Part shown: piece after piece, positions 8,716 through 18,738 of the stretch
Layout of the letters: each line of letters begins with the position of its first letter
How positions within the stretch are numbered: position 1 is the stretch's first letter
Assembly (NCBI GenBank): GCA_001799995.1
Contig: MGUK01000095.1
Span: 62,001-126,000 of the forward strand
Source of the DNA: Elusimicrobia bacterium GWF2_62_30
GTDB taxonomy: Bacteria > Elusimicrobiota > Elusimicrobia > Elusimicrobiales > UBA9959
Direction of reading: 5' to 3'
DNA: 64,000 bases
Notes under the pieces: generated by a model
The model's database searches: none
What the model was told of the DNA's origin: nothing
The model's input: the letters and a program-made list of their open reading frames with translations, nothing else
Translations under genes and position numbers: made by a program

Positions 8716-11118
8716 ATGAGTACAAATAACTTGTCCCTTCGGGGCTCCTGTGCGGACTCCTCATATCTGCGCAGGAGCCTCCTCATTTATCGTAAAAACA
8801 GCCTGGTTACGGTTATACTGGCGTTACTAAGCGCGGCTTGCCTGGCTAGTGGAGCCCGGGCCGGGGACGTATCTATTTACAATAACTACGATTCCGGGAC
8901 TGGGAGCCTGCGCTGGGGAATAGAAATAGCCAACGCGACCGGCGGCGCCAACACTATACACTGGATATACGGCGCAGGCGGCACACTTACACTGCTAAGC
9001 AACCTTCCCGCGATAAACGGGAACACAACATTGGACGCCTCAGATTCCATCTACGACGCCGTCATAGCCGCCTCCACAAACTCCATGTCCCTGGGCGGGG
9101 CTGTCACTTTCTGCAATACCAGCATCTCCAGCACCTTGACCATACATGAGGATATACTCGGGGCGGGTTCGCTTATAAAGACCGGCGACGGCGTGCTTGT
9201 GCTTACCGGCACCAACACCTATTCGGGCGGTACGTTTATAAACGGCGGCACCCTCTCCACCAACTGGGACAGCGCATTGGGCGCAACAACGGCCGGCCTG
9301 TCGCTGGACGGCGGTACGCTCAAAATACTGCAAAACTTTTCCTCGGCCCGGGTGATAACATTGAACTCCGGGGGCGGAACTTTTAACACCAACTCCTATG
9401 ACATGACCCTTTCGGGGATAATCAGCGGCGCGGGTGACCTGCGGAAGACGGGTACGGGCACGCTTATCCTCAGCGGGGCTAACACCTACCTGGGGACAAC
9501 CACCATAAATGCCGGCACACTGCAATTGGGCGCCGACAACGTCATACCGCAGGGGAGCACGGTAACACTGGCTTCCGGCGCCACGCTCGATCTGGCCGGG
9601 CACACCGCGACTATAGCGGCATATTCAGGCGCCGGCACGCTGGCCATGACCCTTCAGTCCGGTGTCACTAACCTGACCGTAACCGGCAACGCGGCAATAG
9701 GCTCAAGCTATCTCTACGCCACCTTCAGCCCGCAGCTTATAACTGCCGGTCAGACCTTCACGCCGTTGACTGCCGGTTCGCTGACCGGTACATTTTTATC
9801 AGTCTACTCTCCGGCGGCAGTTATTTTTACCCCTACGTATACCGCCACCAGCGTTATACTGACCGCGAGCCTTGTGCCTTTTGCGGATATAGCCGCAACA
9901 GCCAACCAGCGGGCCGTAGGCGACGCGCTTGAACCGCTGCGGGCAAGCGCCACCGGGGATCTGGCGACCGTGATAGGCAACCTGTATGTGCTTGACGCCG
10001 CGGGCATCCGCTCGGCGCTGACGCAGCTAAGCCCGGTTTCGCTTTCGGCCATGCGCGGTCTGGCGCTCAGCGGCGCGGATATGCGCTCCGGCGCCTTGCG
10101 CGCGCGCACGGAGGACCTTGCTTCCGGCACAACAAAGGGACTGGAGACCTATTCCGGCGGCAAGGCGGGCGTCGAGGAAGAAATGAGCTATAACGAATTT
10201 CTAAGGCTGAAGAAAAGAGTCAAAAGAGATGCCAGCGTCGTAAAAAAAGCGGCCACAGGCGGCAGGAAGCCCTGGGGTTTCTTTGCCTCCGCGGCCGGGA
10301 TTTCCGGCAAACAACTGGATGACGGAGAAACTTCAAGCGAACGCCCCGGCTATGAATTTTCCGGAGGCGGCCTGCTGGCGGGTGTCGACTGTTCGATAAC
10401 CGACGGGCTAGCCGCCGGTTTAGTGGCCGGTTACAGCCAGGAAAAAGCTGACGTATACTTCCCTGCCGATGCTTCGGTGAACAATCACAGCGTCAGCTAC
10501 GGCGCCTATGCGGCGGCGGCAGCCGGAGAATTGCGCTTAAACTTATACGCCGGGCTTTCCTCGGATTCTTTCGAGACCGAAAGAAAAATAGCTTTTGAAG
10601 GAATATCGAGGACGGCAAAAGGATCTCCGGATGGCAAGGAAACGAATTTTGAGGCCGGACTGGCCTACCAGTTCCACACCGCCACAGCCGAAGGCCGGGT
10701 AGCCCCGTTCGTAACGATAAACTATGACCGCCTTAAAACAGATCCTTTCACCGAAACAGGTGCGGCTTCGCTCGATCTTGCCGTGGAAGGAACAGACTCA
10801 AAATCACTGCGCTCGACAGCAGGTCTGCGTTATTCCGACGCTCTGATAAGCGGGGCCTCACTGATAAAAGCCGATATCAGCGCAGCCTGGAGCCACGAGT
10901 ACGAAGACCAGGATCTGCCGATAACGGCTGCCCTTACTTCAGGCGGGGCGGCCTTCACGGTCAAGAGCGGGGATTCGGTGAGGAACGCGATAAAAACCGG
11001 CTTCCGCGTTTCCGCCGAAAACGAGAATTCGGCATCCGCCTATCTGGCCTATTCGGGCGACTTCCGCAAACGTCTTTTTTCGCATTCCCTGACACTGGGT
11101 TTTGGCGTCAAGTTCTAG
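8716..11118 (+). CDS. Autotransporter with PATR repeats and C-terminal beta-barrel
   Basis: An 800-residue type V secretion protein. A hydrophobic signal ([20 protein letters not shown], about residues 31-50) comes after an unusually long N-terminal stretch. The passenger is beta-helical, with passenger-associated transport repeats such as [22 protein letters not shown] and [21 protein letters not shown] (about residues 145-290). From about residue 515 ([11 protein letters not shown]) to the end is an autotransporter barrel finishing in GFGVKF. The passenger should be exposed on the cell surface; its target is unknown. It lacks a visible ribosome site, and an RNA hairpin covers codons 10-22. 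A start downstream of the hairpin is not excluded, but no ATG exists there before the signal peptide. Confidence 0.87.
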   Translation: MSTNNLSLRGSCADSSYLRRSLLIYRKNSLVTVILALLSAACLASGARAGDVSIYNNYDSGTGSLRWGIEIANATGGANTIHWIYGAGGTLTLLSNLPAINGNTTLDASDSIYDAVIAASTNSMSLGGAVTFCNTSISSTLTIHEDILGAGSLIKTGDGVLVLTGTNTYSGGTFINGGTLSTNWDSALGATTAGLSLDGGTLKILQNFSSARVITLNSGGGTFNTNSYDMTLSGIISGAGDLRKTGTGTLILSGANTYLGTTTINAGTLQLGADNVIPQGSTVTLASGATLDLAGHTATIAAYSGAGTLAMTLQSGVTNLTVTGNAAIGSSYLYATFSPQLITAGQTFTPLTAGSLTGTFLSVYSPAAVIFTPTYTATSVILTASLVPFADIAATANQRAVGDALEPLRASATGDLATVIGNLYVLDAAGIRSALTQLSPVSLSAMRGLALSGADMRSGALRARTEDLASGTTKGLETYSGGKAGVEEEMSYNEFLRLKKRVKRDASVVKKAATGGRKPWGFFASAAGISGKQLDDGETSSERPGYEFSGGGLLAGVDCSITDGLAAGLVAGYSQEKADVYFPADASVNNHSVSYGAYAAAAAGELRLNLYAGLSSDSFETERKIAFEGISRTAKGSPDGKETNFEAGLAYQFHTATAEGRVAPFVTINYDRLKTDPFTETGAASLDLAVEGTDSKSLRSTAGLRYSDALISGASLIKADISAAWSHEYEDQDLPITAALTSGGAAFTVKSGDSVRNAIKTGFRVSAENENSASAYLAYSGDFRKRLFSHSLTLGFGVKF
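8743..8779 (+). other. Hairpin within the first codons of the autotransporter
   Basis: GGCTCCTG (8743-8750) pairs perfectly with CAGGAGCC (8772-8779), and the stem can extend by about four more pairs using two G-U wobbles. The loop is about 13 bases. It lies 27 bases after the ATG, where such a stem can affect translation initiation or early elongation. Confidence 0.45.
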
Positions 11119-11142
11119 AGGTATCAATTAATGGAGGCTGTT

Positions 11143-12078
11143 ATGAAGAACCGTATAAATTCATATGTGTGTCCGCGCGGGCTAAGCGCAAGGCTTTGCG
11201 GCGCGACCGGTTTTGTCCTGATCCTGGCATCTGCCGCCTCTGCGGGCCTTTTCGGCCCTAAAGAGATCCCCGGCGCATGGAACGCATCGGTGATAAAAGT
11301 GGATGGTGACGGCGCGGACTGGGAGGCGGATGCGATGACGGAAAAAGACGGTTTATCGGTTTCGGCGGCTAATGATGACAAAGACTTATACATTTATGTC
11401 GCCGCCCTTGATCGCGATTCCGCCGCGCAGCTTTCCGGAATGTTCAAGCAGACGTTCACGCTCTGGCTGGACGGCAAAGGCGGAAAAAAGAGAGTGTACG
11501 GGATAAATCTTGAGGTTAAGGGGGGGAAGGAAAAGCAGAAAGAAGACAGGCCGCAGCCACCCGATGAGCAGTCCGCAGAAAGGAAGGCGCCGGAGCAGAG
11601 AATGGTTTCAACGGTTTCATACGAGGCCTCTATTGTGGACGAAGACGGCCCGCTGGTCTCACTTGAAGCGGACGGCGTGGAATTTAAATCCGGACTTAAT
11701 AGAAAAAGAAGACCGGTCTTGGAATTTAAGATCCCGCTTGCCAAGTTGATCTCAAAGAATATTGAAGTAGTTGGCGTGGGCTTTGAAGCCTCCGAAATAA
11801 CCGAAAGCGCCATGCCTGAAAAAAAGAATTACGGGTCCGGCTCCGAGGGCGGTAGAAGCGGCGGCCCCGGCGGCATGGGCGGCGGTTCGGGCATGGGCGG
11901 CCCCGGCGGCGGCAGGGGCGGGCCTCCTCCCGGCGGCGGTTCGGGCATGGGGGGACCTGGCGGCAGCTCTGGCGGCGGGCCCGGTATGGGCGGCCCCGGG
12001 GGCGCAGGCAGCTCCGCTCCCACTCTGCCTGACCCTATAAGCTTCTGGCTTAAAGTGAAATTGGCTTCAAAGCTGTAA
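11143..12078 (+). CDS. Secreted protein with CBM9/DOMON-like domain and Gly-rich tail
   Basis: I choose ATG 11143 (311 residues) because TGGAGG at 11132-11137 is a good ribosome site for it, whereas the ATG at 11131 overlaps that site. A signal peptide ends near SAASAG. Residues about 35-215 resemble carbohydrate-binding family 9/DOMON-like beta domains: VDGDGADWEADAM, DDKDLYIYVAALD, FTLWLDGKGGKKRVYG and RRPVLEFKIPLAKL. Then follows a low-complexity tail of GGPGG and GMGG units (about residues 232-290) and a short C-terminal segment (PDPISFWLKVKLASKL). The tail resembles the Gly/Pro linkers of the CpxP-like and adaptor proteins of the same operon. The binding partner is unknown. Confidence 0.6.
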   Translation: MKNRINSYVCPRGLSARLCGATGFVLILASAASAGLFGPKEIPGAWNASVIKVDGDGADWEADAMTEKDGLSVSAANDDKDLYIYVAALDRDSAAQLSGMFKQTFTLWLDGKGGKKRVYGINLEVKGGKEKQKEDRPQPPDEQSAERKAPEQRMVSTVSYEASIVDEDGPLVSLEADGVEFKSGLNRKRRPVLEFKIPLAKLISKNIEVVGVGFEASEITESAMPEKKNYGSGSEGGRSGGPGGMGGGSGMGGPGGGRGGPPPGGGSGMGGPGGSSGGGPGMGGPGGAGSSAPTLPDPISFWLKVKLASKL

Positions 12079-12107
12079 GACGGTCCCATTTGAGAAGCGA
12101 AGACTTT

Positions 12108-13373
12108 ATGACCATATCAAGATCAATGCTTACAACACTGCTTGTGTTGCTGCCCGCCATTGCGGCCGCGCAAGGAACAAGTACGCTTACCTGGCGGGAC
12201 TGCCAGGAAACAGCCATGCGCTCAAATCCCGTGCTGGCAGGGTACCGCCGGTCGCTGGAAGCCGCCCGCTACAGTTATTATGCCGGCAGAAGCCAGAGTC
12301 TGCCGTTCCCCGGGCTGGCTGTTTCTCATTCTTATGCCCGCAATGGTTCCGTAAATTCCGGTCCCGCCGATAATTTCTCGTTCGCCCTGAGCGCTTCGGA
12401 AACATTGTTCAGCCTGAAGTCCTACGCCGGCCTGGCGGTCCAGTTGAAATCCGTGGAGAGCGCCGATGTGAACCTGCGCGCGGCCCTGGCTGACACGCGC
12501 AAGAATCTCCTCACCTCCTTTATTACCCTGCTTTACGCGCAGAAGAAAATAGGCGTGATGGAAAATATAGTCGCCATCCGCGCTAAAAGCGCGGAAATGA
12601 TAAACCTTAAATACGACAGCGGCCGCGAAAGCATGGGCAATCGCCTGCGCGCTGAAGCTCAGCTGGCGCAGGCCAGGGCGGACCTGGCGCAGGCCAGGCG
12701 CGACCTGATGTCCGCCCAGCGCGGGTTGAGCGCCGAGATCGGAGCGGATGATTTCGTCCCCATTATTGCCACAGGCACGCTGCTGGTCCCCGCGGCGGTT
12801 TCCGGCCTGGATATAGATAAAGCGGCGCTTTCCAGCCCAAGCGTGCTGGCCGCAAAGAAAGCGGTGGAATTATACGGTCTGAAGATTAAGCAGACCAATG
12901 CGGACCTGTACCCTGTCCTGTCAGCCAGCCAGGGGCTTAGCTGGAACGGGGTATCGGAATTGCCGGGCAACCGCGCCTGGTCATTGGGACTGTCGCTTTC
13001 CTGGCCGCTTTTCAACAATGGGCCGACGTATTTTAAGAACAATCTGGCTAACGCAAAAAGCGTAAAACAAAAAGCGGAAGAGGACTACCGCGGCGCCGTG
13101 CTTAGCGCCAAGACCGCTCTGCAGTCCGCGGTCGCGGCCCTGGAGACGAATATAGATAACATCGCCACGGTCGAGCTGCTGCTTAACGCCGCCCGGCAGC
13201 GCTATTCCGAGTCGGAGATCCAATACCTGTCCGGCACGATGTCCTTTCAGAACTGGGAAGACGTGGAAGAAGAACTTGTTTCTTCGGAACAGACCTATTT
13301 AACCTCGCTGCGGTCCGTTAACCTGGCCCGCAATCAAGTGGACAGCCTGCTGGGCATCCCGCTTGGAGACTGA
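12108..13373 (+). CDS. TolC-family outer membrane efflux protein
   Basis: About 421 residues from ATG 12108, which begins a normal signal peptide (ISRSMLTTLLVLLPAIAAA); a TTG six codons upstream is less likely. The OEP pattern is clear: LTWRDCQETAMRSNPVLAGYR at the mature N-terminus, helical hairpins with AEAQLAQARADLAQARRDL (about residues 180-200), and a second repeat ending in EEELVSSEQTYLTSLRSVNLARNQV. It would be the outer-membrane duct for the MacA/MacB-like pair encoded just downstream; the gap to the adaptor gene is five bases. Confidence 0.85.
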   Translation: MTISRSMLTTLLVLLPAIAAAQGTSTLTWRDCQETAMRSNPVLAGYRRSLEAARYSYYAGRSQSLPFPGLAVSHSYARNGSVNSGPADNFSFALSASETLFSLKSYAGLAVQLKSVESADVNLRAALADTRKNLLTSFITLLYAQKKIGVMENIVAIRAKSAEMINLKYDSGRESMGNRLRAEAQLAQARADLAQARRDLMSAQRGLSAEIGADDFVPIIATGTLLVPAAVSGLDIDKAALSSPSVLAAKKAVELYGLKIKQTNADLYPVLSASQGLSWNGVSELPGNRAWSLGLSLSWPLFNNGPTYFKNNLANAKSVKQKAEEDYRGAVLSAKTALQSAVAALETNIDNIATVELLLNAARQRYSESEIQYLSGTMSFQNWEDVEEELVSSEQTYLTSLRSVNLARNQVDSLLGIPLGD

Positions 13374-13378
13374 TATTT

Positions 13379-14365
13379 ATGAAAAAAATAATTATATTCG
13401 TCAGTATCGTCGCAGCGGCAGGCGCGGCCCACTTCTTTTTAGGGCAGAAGCGCAAAGCAACAGCGCCGCAGTACCTCCCCATTACCGCGACGCGCGGGGA
13501 AATAAGCGACGTTGTGGATACAACGGGCCACATAGAGCCTTTGAACAGGGTTGTAGTGAAACCCGCCGTAGCGGGCCGGGTAGACCAAATAATCGCCGAG
13601 GAAGGCGATAGGGTAAAAAGCGGACAGGTGCTGGCCTACCTCAGTTCCACCGACCGGGTGGCGATCCTGGACGCCGCGCGCGCCAAGGGCGACGAGGTGC
13701 TGGCAAAATGGGAGAACACCTATAAGCCCACGCCCGTGCTTTCCCCGCTGGACGGCACGGTGATCAAGCGCGGCGTAGTAAAGGGGGAAACGCTCGATAC
13801 CGCTACCGAGATGTTCGCCATCGCCGACGATCTGATAGTGGTGGCGCAGGTGGATGAAGCTGATATCGGACGGATCAAGAACGGCCAGCGCGCCATAATT
13901 ACGCTGGACGCCTATCCTAAAGATGAATTTAAGGGCACGGTGTTCCAGATCCTGCGCGAAGGCGTAAGCGTCAGCAATGTCATAACCTATTCCGTAAAAA
14001 TCCGCCCGGACCGGGTGCCCGCTTCTTTCGCTTCGGAGATGTCCGCGAATATCAAGGTTATAGTTACGCGCAAGCAGAAAGCTGTCTTGCTGCCTGTTAC
14101 TGCCCTGAGCGACACCGAAGACGGGACGCGCTGTGTCTACAAGGGCGACCCGCGAAATCCCGTACTGACCCCGGTAAAAACCGGCCTTGACGACGGAACT
14201 AACGTGGAAATACTGTCCGGAGCGGAAGAAGGCGAAACCGTCTTTTCACCCGGCAACAGCGATATGCCGCAGCAGGCCGCCTCGGAGTCATCCAGCCCGT
14301 TCATGCCCAGCGGACCCAAAAGGGCCGGCGGGAAAACCGGCAATCCCGGGCCGCCGCCGATGTGA
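13379..14365 (+). CDS. Periplasmic adaptor protein, MacA-like (HlyD family)
   Basis: A 328-residue membrane-fusion protein with an N-terminal membrane anchor (KKIIIFVSIVAAAGAAHFFLG), a lipoyl/barrel-sandwich domain (GHIEPLNRVVVKPAVAGRVDQI ... SPLDGTVIKRGVVKGETL), a beta-barrel domain (QVDEADIGRIKNGQRAIITLDAYP) and a membrane-proximal domain (LLPVTALSDTEDG). It should link the MacB-like ABC transporter to the TolC encoded upstream. The helical hairpin between the lipoyl halves is very short, only about 26 residues (DRVAILDAARAKGDEVLAKW), so contact with the TolC tip may differ from E. coli MacA. The C-terminal tail is Gly/Pro-rich. The stop codon overlaps the start of macB. Confidence 0.85.
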   Translation: MKKIIIFVSIVAAAGAAHFFLGQKRKATAPQYLPITATRGEISDVVDTTGHIEPLNRVVVKPAVAGRVDQIIAEEGDRVKSGQVLAYLSSTDRVAILDAARAKGDEVLAKWENTYKPTPVLSPLDGTVIKRGVVKGETLDTATEMFAIADDLIVVAQVDEADIGRIKNGQRAIITLDAYPKDEFKGTVFQILREGVSVSNVITYSVKIRPDRVPASFASEMSANIKVIVTRKQKAVLLPVTALSDTEDGTRCVYKGDPRNPVLTPVKTGLDDGTNVEILSGAEEGETVFSPGNSDMPQQAASESSSPFMPSGPKRAGGKTGNPGPPPM

Positions 14366-16341
14366 GAGCAATTATGACCGAAGAAACTTCTCCGCTAATA
14401 GAGATCAAGGGCATCAAAAAGGTTTACAACCTCGGCGACAGCGACCTCCAGATCCTGTGCGGGATCGACCTGAAGATCCACGAAGGGGAATTCGTGGCCA
14501 TCATGGGCCCGTCCGGGTCGGGGAAATCCACGCTGATGCACGTGCTGGGCCTGCTGGACCGGCCCACGTCGGGCCAGTATTTCATAGGCGGCAGGGAAGT
14601 GCTGGGCCTTTCCGACGAAGAGACCGCTTTTTTGCGCTCGAAGACCATCGGTTTCGTTTTTCAGCAGTTCAACCTGCTGTCCCGCATGACCGCAACAGAT
14701 AACGTGGCCCTGCCGCTGATCTATTCGCGCACGCCGAAACGCCAGGCCGTAGCCGAGAAATATCTGAAGCAGATGGGCCTGCAGGACCGGATGCTGCATC
14801 AGCCGAACCAGCTTTCCGGCGGCCAGCAGCAGCGGGTGGCTATAGCCCGGGCCCTGGTAAACAGCCCGAAGATAATCTTCGCGGACGAGCCCACCGGCAA
14901 CCTGGCGTCGTCGCAGACCGGCGAAGTGATGAATATCCTGAAAGGCCTGAATACGGCGGGGATCACCGTGGTGATGGTCACGCACGAGGCTGATGTGGCG
15001 GCCTGGGCCGACCGCGTAATTCACATCAGGGACGGACAAATTGTAGAGGACAGCTCCAAGCCCGGAGTTGTGCTAAGTAAAGGCGCGAAGCATCAGCATT
15101 TAACGCACGGTTCTTTCGCGCTCACTCCGGCGGAATTCGGGGAGCATTTCATGTCAGCGCTGCGGGCGATGGCTTCGAACAAAATGCGCTCGTTCCTTAC
15201 CATGCTGGGCATCATTATCGGCGTGGGGGCGATACTTGCCATGCTGGCGCTGGGCCGCGGCGCGCAGAAATCCATGGAAGACAAGTTGTCCAGCCTGGGC
15301 TCCAACCTGATAGGCCTTTCGCCGGGTTCCTCGGCGCAGCGCGGCGGGGCGTCCGGCGCCAGGACCAGCCGGTTCACGGTCGAAGACGCAAAAGCCATAG
15401 CGGCGAACAACCGGCTTGTCGAGTATGTGGACCCGAATGTGAGTGGGAACGTGCAGGCGGTCTACGGCGCGAAGAACACGAACACCTCCATAAAAGGGAC
15501 AACTATCGCCTACCCGGCCATGCGCAGCGCCAAACCCCGCTACGGGCGTTTTTTTGTGCAGCGGGAATACGACGATCTGGAAATGGTGGCGGTGATCGGA
15601 CAGACCGTGGCGACCAACCTTTTCGGTGCGGGAAACCCTATCGGGCACACGATAAAAATAAACCATAAGAATTTCCGGGTGATAGGCCTGCTGCCGGCCA
15701 AGGGCTCGGGCGGCTTCCAGGACCAGGACGACGTGATAGTAATTCCGCTGACCACCGCGATGAAACGCCTGCTGGGGAATAAATATGTAAGCGCCATCTG
15801 GCTGCAGGCTAAGAATAAGAACAGCGTGGACGCGGCTAAAACCTTTGTTACGGCGCTGATGCGCAAGCGCCACAAGCTGGCGGTGGATGAGGATAACGAC
15901 TTTCAGCTGTCGGATATGTCCGATATCCGCGAGATGGTAACCTCCACCACCACCACGATGACCCTGCTGCTTGGGGCGATAGCCGGGATATCGCTGCTGG
16001 TCGGCGGTATCGGTATTATGAACATCATGCTCGTGAGCGTAAGCGAGCGCACGCGGGAAATTGGCCTCCGTAAAGCTATCGGGGCCACGCGCACGGCCAT
16101 CTTGACGCAGTTCCTAATAGAGGCGTCCGTGCTCTCGATTGCGGGCGGCGTTCTGGGGATAGCGATGGGGGCGGGTTCGGCCCTGCTGCTGGCTAAATTG
16201 GCGAAGTGGACTTTGATAGTTACGAGCGGTTCGGTGGTGATGTCGGTCGGATTCTCGGCTTCTGTGGGTATAATCTTCGGCTTCTGGCCGGCCAAGAAAG
16301 CCTCGGAACTGTCGCCTATTGAGGCGTTGCGCTATGAATAG
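14362..16341 (+). CDS. macB: MacB-type ABC transporter, fused ATPase and permease
   Basis: A 659-residue fusion. The ATPase has Walker A GPSGSGKST (about residues 49-57), signature LSGGQQQRVAIARAL and Walker B IIFADEPTGNL. The permease half has one TM near residue 275 (MLGIIIGVGAILAMLALGRG), a large periplasmic MacB_PCD domain and three C-terminal TMs with the FtsX-type motif SVSERTREIGLRKAIGAT. The MacB class acts as a mechanotransmitter that pushes substrates from the periplasm through TolC. It follows the tolC and adaptor genes, giving a complete tripartite exporter. ATG 14362 overlaps the adaptor stop; ATG 14374 is an alternative that removes four residues. Confidence 0.93.
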   Translation: MRAIMTEETSPLIEIKGIKKVYNLGDSDLQILCGIDLKIHEGEFVAIMGPSGSGKSTLMHVLGLLDRPTSGQYFIGGREVLGLSDEETAFLRSKTIGFVFQQFNLLSRMTATDNVALPLIYSRTPKRQAVAEKYLKQMGLQDRMLHQPNQLSGGQQQRVAIARALVNSPKIIFADEPTGNLASSQTGEVMNILKGLNTAGITVVMVTHEADVAAWADRVIHIRDGQIVEDSSKPGVVLSKGAKHQHLTHGSFALTPAEFGEHFMSALRAMASNKMRSFLTMLGIIIGVGAILAMLALGRGAQKSMEDKLSSLGSNLIGLSPGSSAQRGGASGARTSRFTVEDAKAIAANNRLVEYVDPNVSGNVQAVYGAKNTNTSIKGTTIAYPAMRSAKPRYGRFFVQREYDDLEMVAVIGQTVATNLFGAGNPIGHTIKINHKNFRVIGLLPAKGSGGFQDQDDVIVIPLTTAMKRLLGNKYVSAIWLQAKNKNSVDAAKTFVTALMRKRHKLAVDEDNDFQLSDMSDIREMVTSTTTTMTLLLGAIAGISLLVGGIGIMNIMLVSVSERTREIGLRKAIGATRTAILTQFLIEASVLSIAGGVLGIAMGAGSALLLAKLAKWTLIVTSGSVVMSVGFSASVGIIFGFWPAKKASELSPIEALRYE

Positions 16342-16347
16342 GAAAAA

Positions 16348-18687
16348 ATGAAATCAACTATGCATCCCGCTTTTCTTCTGTTTTGTTTCGCCGGTTTGTC
16401 GGTTATGCCCGCGCGGGCGGCCGGGCCCGGCGTGCAGGGGCCCTGGGAAGTGGCTGAGACCGCCGTAAAAGGGAACGTGAACCTTAAGCCCAAGGTGATC
16501 CTGAAAACCGGCAAGGCCAAAAAGGGCAGCGTGTACATGCAAAGTTTCGTGAGCCAGGATATTGAGGCACTTATGGGGCTGGGAAGCCTTGATAAAGTAT
16601 CGGTGGACATTGAAGAGCTGGACGGCAAGACTGTTTCCGGGAAGCTTGCGCAGGTGGTCGCATCAACGCGGCCGGTGCGTATAACGTACCTGGTGACGGA
16701 AAAACCGGCAATAAAGACGATAACTGTTAAAGGGGCCAAAGGCCTCTCCAAGTCCTCCGTCAAGGACGAGATGACCCTGAAAGAAAAAGATTTCTTTGAC
16801 GAGCTTAAGATAAGCGAGGACTTGATAAAGATAACGGACAAGTACCGCGAGAAGGGCTATATAGACGCCAGGGCGGACTACGAGATAAAACACGACACCG
16901 CGGCCAGGCTGTGCCATATCACGGTAACCGTGGCCGAGGGCAAAAAAGCCAAGATCTACGCCGTGGAGTTCGACGGCCTGAAGTCTTTCAAGAAGAAAAA
17001 ACTCACCGGGGAGATGAAGAACTCCCCCAAGAGCATTTACGCCCCCAAAGAGCTGGACGCCGACCTGAAGGCGCTGGAGACGTACTACACCAACAACGGC
17101 TACGCCGATTTCAAGGTAACCGGCTCCTCCGTGTCCTTCAACGAGGACCGCTCCAGCGTGACGCTGCGCATCTCCGTCTCCGAAGGAAGCAGGCAGCGCT
17201 TCGGAGCTACGTTCTTTTCTGGCAACTCCGTGTATCTGCCCAGTGATTTCACCCCCGACATAGCCTACCGCCGGGGTAAACTCTACAAGCAGGAAATATT
17301 CGACGAGACCTTGCGCGCGATACAGGACCGCTACGCGGACAAGGGCTATCTTAAGGCCGCCATTGTGCCGGAAAAGGTCTACAACGGGAAGACCGGGCAG
17401 ACCGACATAACGTTCGTCATCACGGAGAACACGCAGATATTCGTGGACCACGTGGATGTGGAAGGCAACAAGGCCACCAAGAATTACGTGCTGAAGCGCG
17501 AAGTAACGCAGAAGGAAGGCGAGGTCTTCAGTTCCTCCAAGGTGCGCCGCAGCCAGGAGAAGATCTTCAACCTGGGCTTCATCGACGACGTGGCGCCCGT
17601 CATCACTCCCACGTCCGACCCGGACAAGGTGGACCTGGTGTTCGACGTGACCGAAGGCAAGCCCGGCATGCTCACCGCGGGCGCCGGCATCTCCTCCACG
17701 GACGGCCTCGTCGGCACGGTCTCCCTGTCGCACATGAACCTGTTCGGCCGGGCGCAGAAGCTTTCCCTGTCCACGAATTTCGGCAAGAAAGTGCAGGACT
17801 TCAATCTGAGCTGGTCCATGCCCTGGGTCGGCGACCACCCGACCACGCTCGGGATGAACCTGTTCAACACCCGGCATTACAAATCCTACAGCGACACTCT
17901 TTCCGCGTACACCGAAAAGCGCACAGGCGGCAAAGTAACGCTGGCGCCGCGTTTCGAGGACGACAAATATACGTTCACGACTTCATACACCTATGAGAAG
18001 GTGCGCATCTACGATATCGACGAAGAGTACCAGGACGAGCTTACGGCCGGCACCAGCGTGACGTCCTCCATCTACGTGGAGTTCGCGCGCGATACGCGCG
18101 ACAATGTCTGGGACCCGACCCGCGGCTGCCGCACCTCGCTCGGCGTAGAGTTCGCCGGCGGGCCGCTGCAGGGCGCCGTGAACTATTACAAGCCTACGTT
18201 CTCGCACAGTTACAACCTGAAGCTCTTCAGCATCGACGACTACCCCTTCGTGCTGGCGGTGGGCAACAGGCTGGGGTTCGTGAGCCATTTCGGGGACACA
18301 AAGCGCGTACCCGTCTACGAACGCTACTTCCTGGGCGGCGCGGAAACCATACGCGGCTATTCCAATAACGGTCAGATAGGCCCCGCCAACGGCGGCAAAG
18401 TCTACGATGTGCTTAATATCGAGTTCAAGATCCCGCTGGCGCGCGAGAAGCGCAGGACCATCGTGCAGTGGGCGTTCTTTTTCGATGTGGGAAATTCGTG
18501 GGAACATTTTAACTCGGTCTCGGGCCGCTTCGGCTCCGGCACCAATGACCTGAAGACGGGGGCGGGCTTCGGCATACGCTTTACCACGCCGGCCTTCCCG
18601 ATACGGCTCGACTGGGGCTACGGCTTCAACCACAGATCGGGAGAGCAGCGTTCGGAGATCTACTTCACGCTGGGCAACCTGTTTTAA
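16348..18687 (+). CDS. bamA: Outer membrane protein assembly factor BamA
   Basis: A 779-residue Omp85 protein with a signal peptide and a chain of POTRA domains in the first 420 residues (for example IKTITVKGAKGLSKSSVKDE, KIYAVEFDGLKSFKKKKLTGE, IFVDHVDVEGNKATKNYVLKRE). The 16-strand barrel contains the loop-6 motif IRGY at residues 668-671 and ends in Phe (FTLGNLF). It folds and inserts beta-barrel proteins such as the TolC and autotransporter proteins encoded in the same run of genes. It starts six bases after macB, so it is probably part of the ECF-headed operon. A second BamA elsewhere cannot be excluded. Confidence 0.92.
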   Translation: MKSTMHPAFLLFCFAGLSVMPARAAGPGVQGPWEVAETAVKGNVNLKPKVILKTGKAKKGSVYMQSFVSQDIEALMGLGSLDKVSVDIEELDGKTVSGKLAQVVASTRPVRITYLVTEKPAIKTITVKGAKGLSKSSVKDEMTLKEKDFFDELKISEDLIKITDKYREKGYIDARADYEIKHDTAARLCHITVTVAEGKKAKIYAVEFDGLKSFKKKKLTGEMKNSPKSIYAPKELDADLKALETYYTNNGYADFKVTGSSVSFNEDRSSVTLRISVSEGSRQRFGATFFSGNSVYLPSDFTPDIAYRRGKLYKQEIFDETLRAIQDRYADKGYLKAAIVPEKVYNGKTGQTDITFVITENTQIFVDHVDVEGNKATKNYVLKREVTQKEGEVFSSSKVRRSQEKIFNLGFIDDVAPVITPTSDPDKVDLVFDVTEGKPGMLTAGAGISSTDGLVGTVSLSHMNLFGRAQKLSLSTNFGKKVQDFNLSWSMPWVGDHPTTLGMNLFNTRHYKSYSDTLSAYTEKRTGGKVTLAPRFEDDKYTFTTSYTYEKVRIYDIDEEYQDELTAGTSVTSSIYVEFARDTRDNVWDPTRGCRTSLGVEFAGGPLQGAVNYYKPTFSHSYNLKLFSIDDYPFVLAVGNRLGFVSHFGDTKRVPVYERYFLGGAETIRGYSNNGQIGPANGGKVYDVLNIEFKIPLAREKRRTIVQWAFFFDVGNSWEHFNSVSGRFGSGTNDLKTGAGFGIRFTTPAFPIRLDWGYGFNHRSGEQRSEIYFTLGNLF

Positions 18688-18738
18688 TGCGGGGGAGAAT
18701 ACTTAAGGAGAGTGAATCCTGAGGTAGCAAACAAATAC

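Noticed and set aside
11850-12010. Possible tandem DNA repeat in the Gly-rich tail
   Set aside because: The units are irregular at DNA level and are explained by the Gly-rich protein composition.
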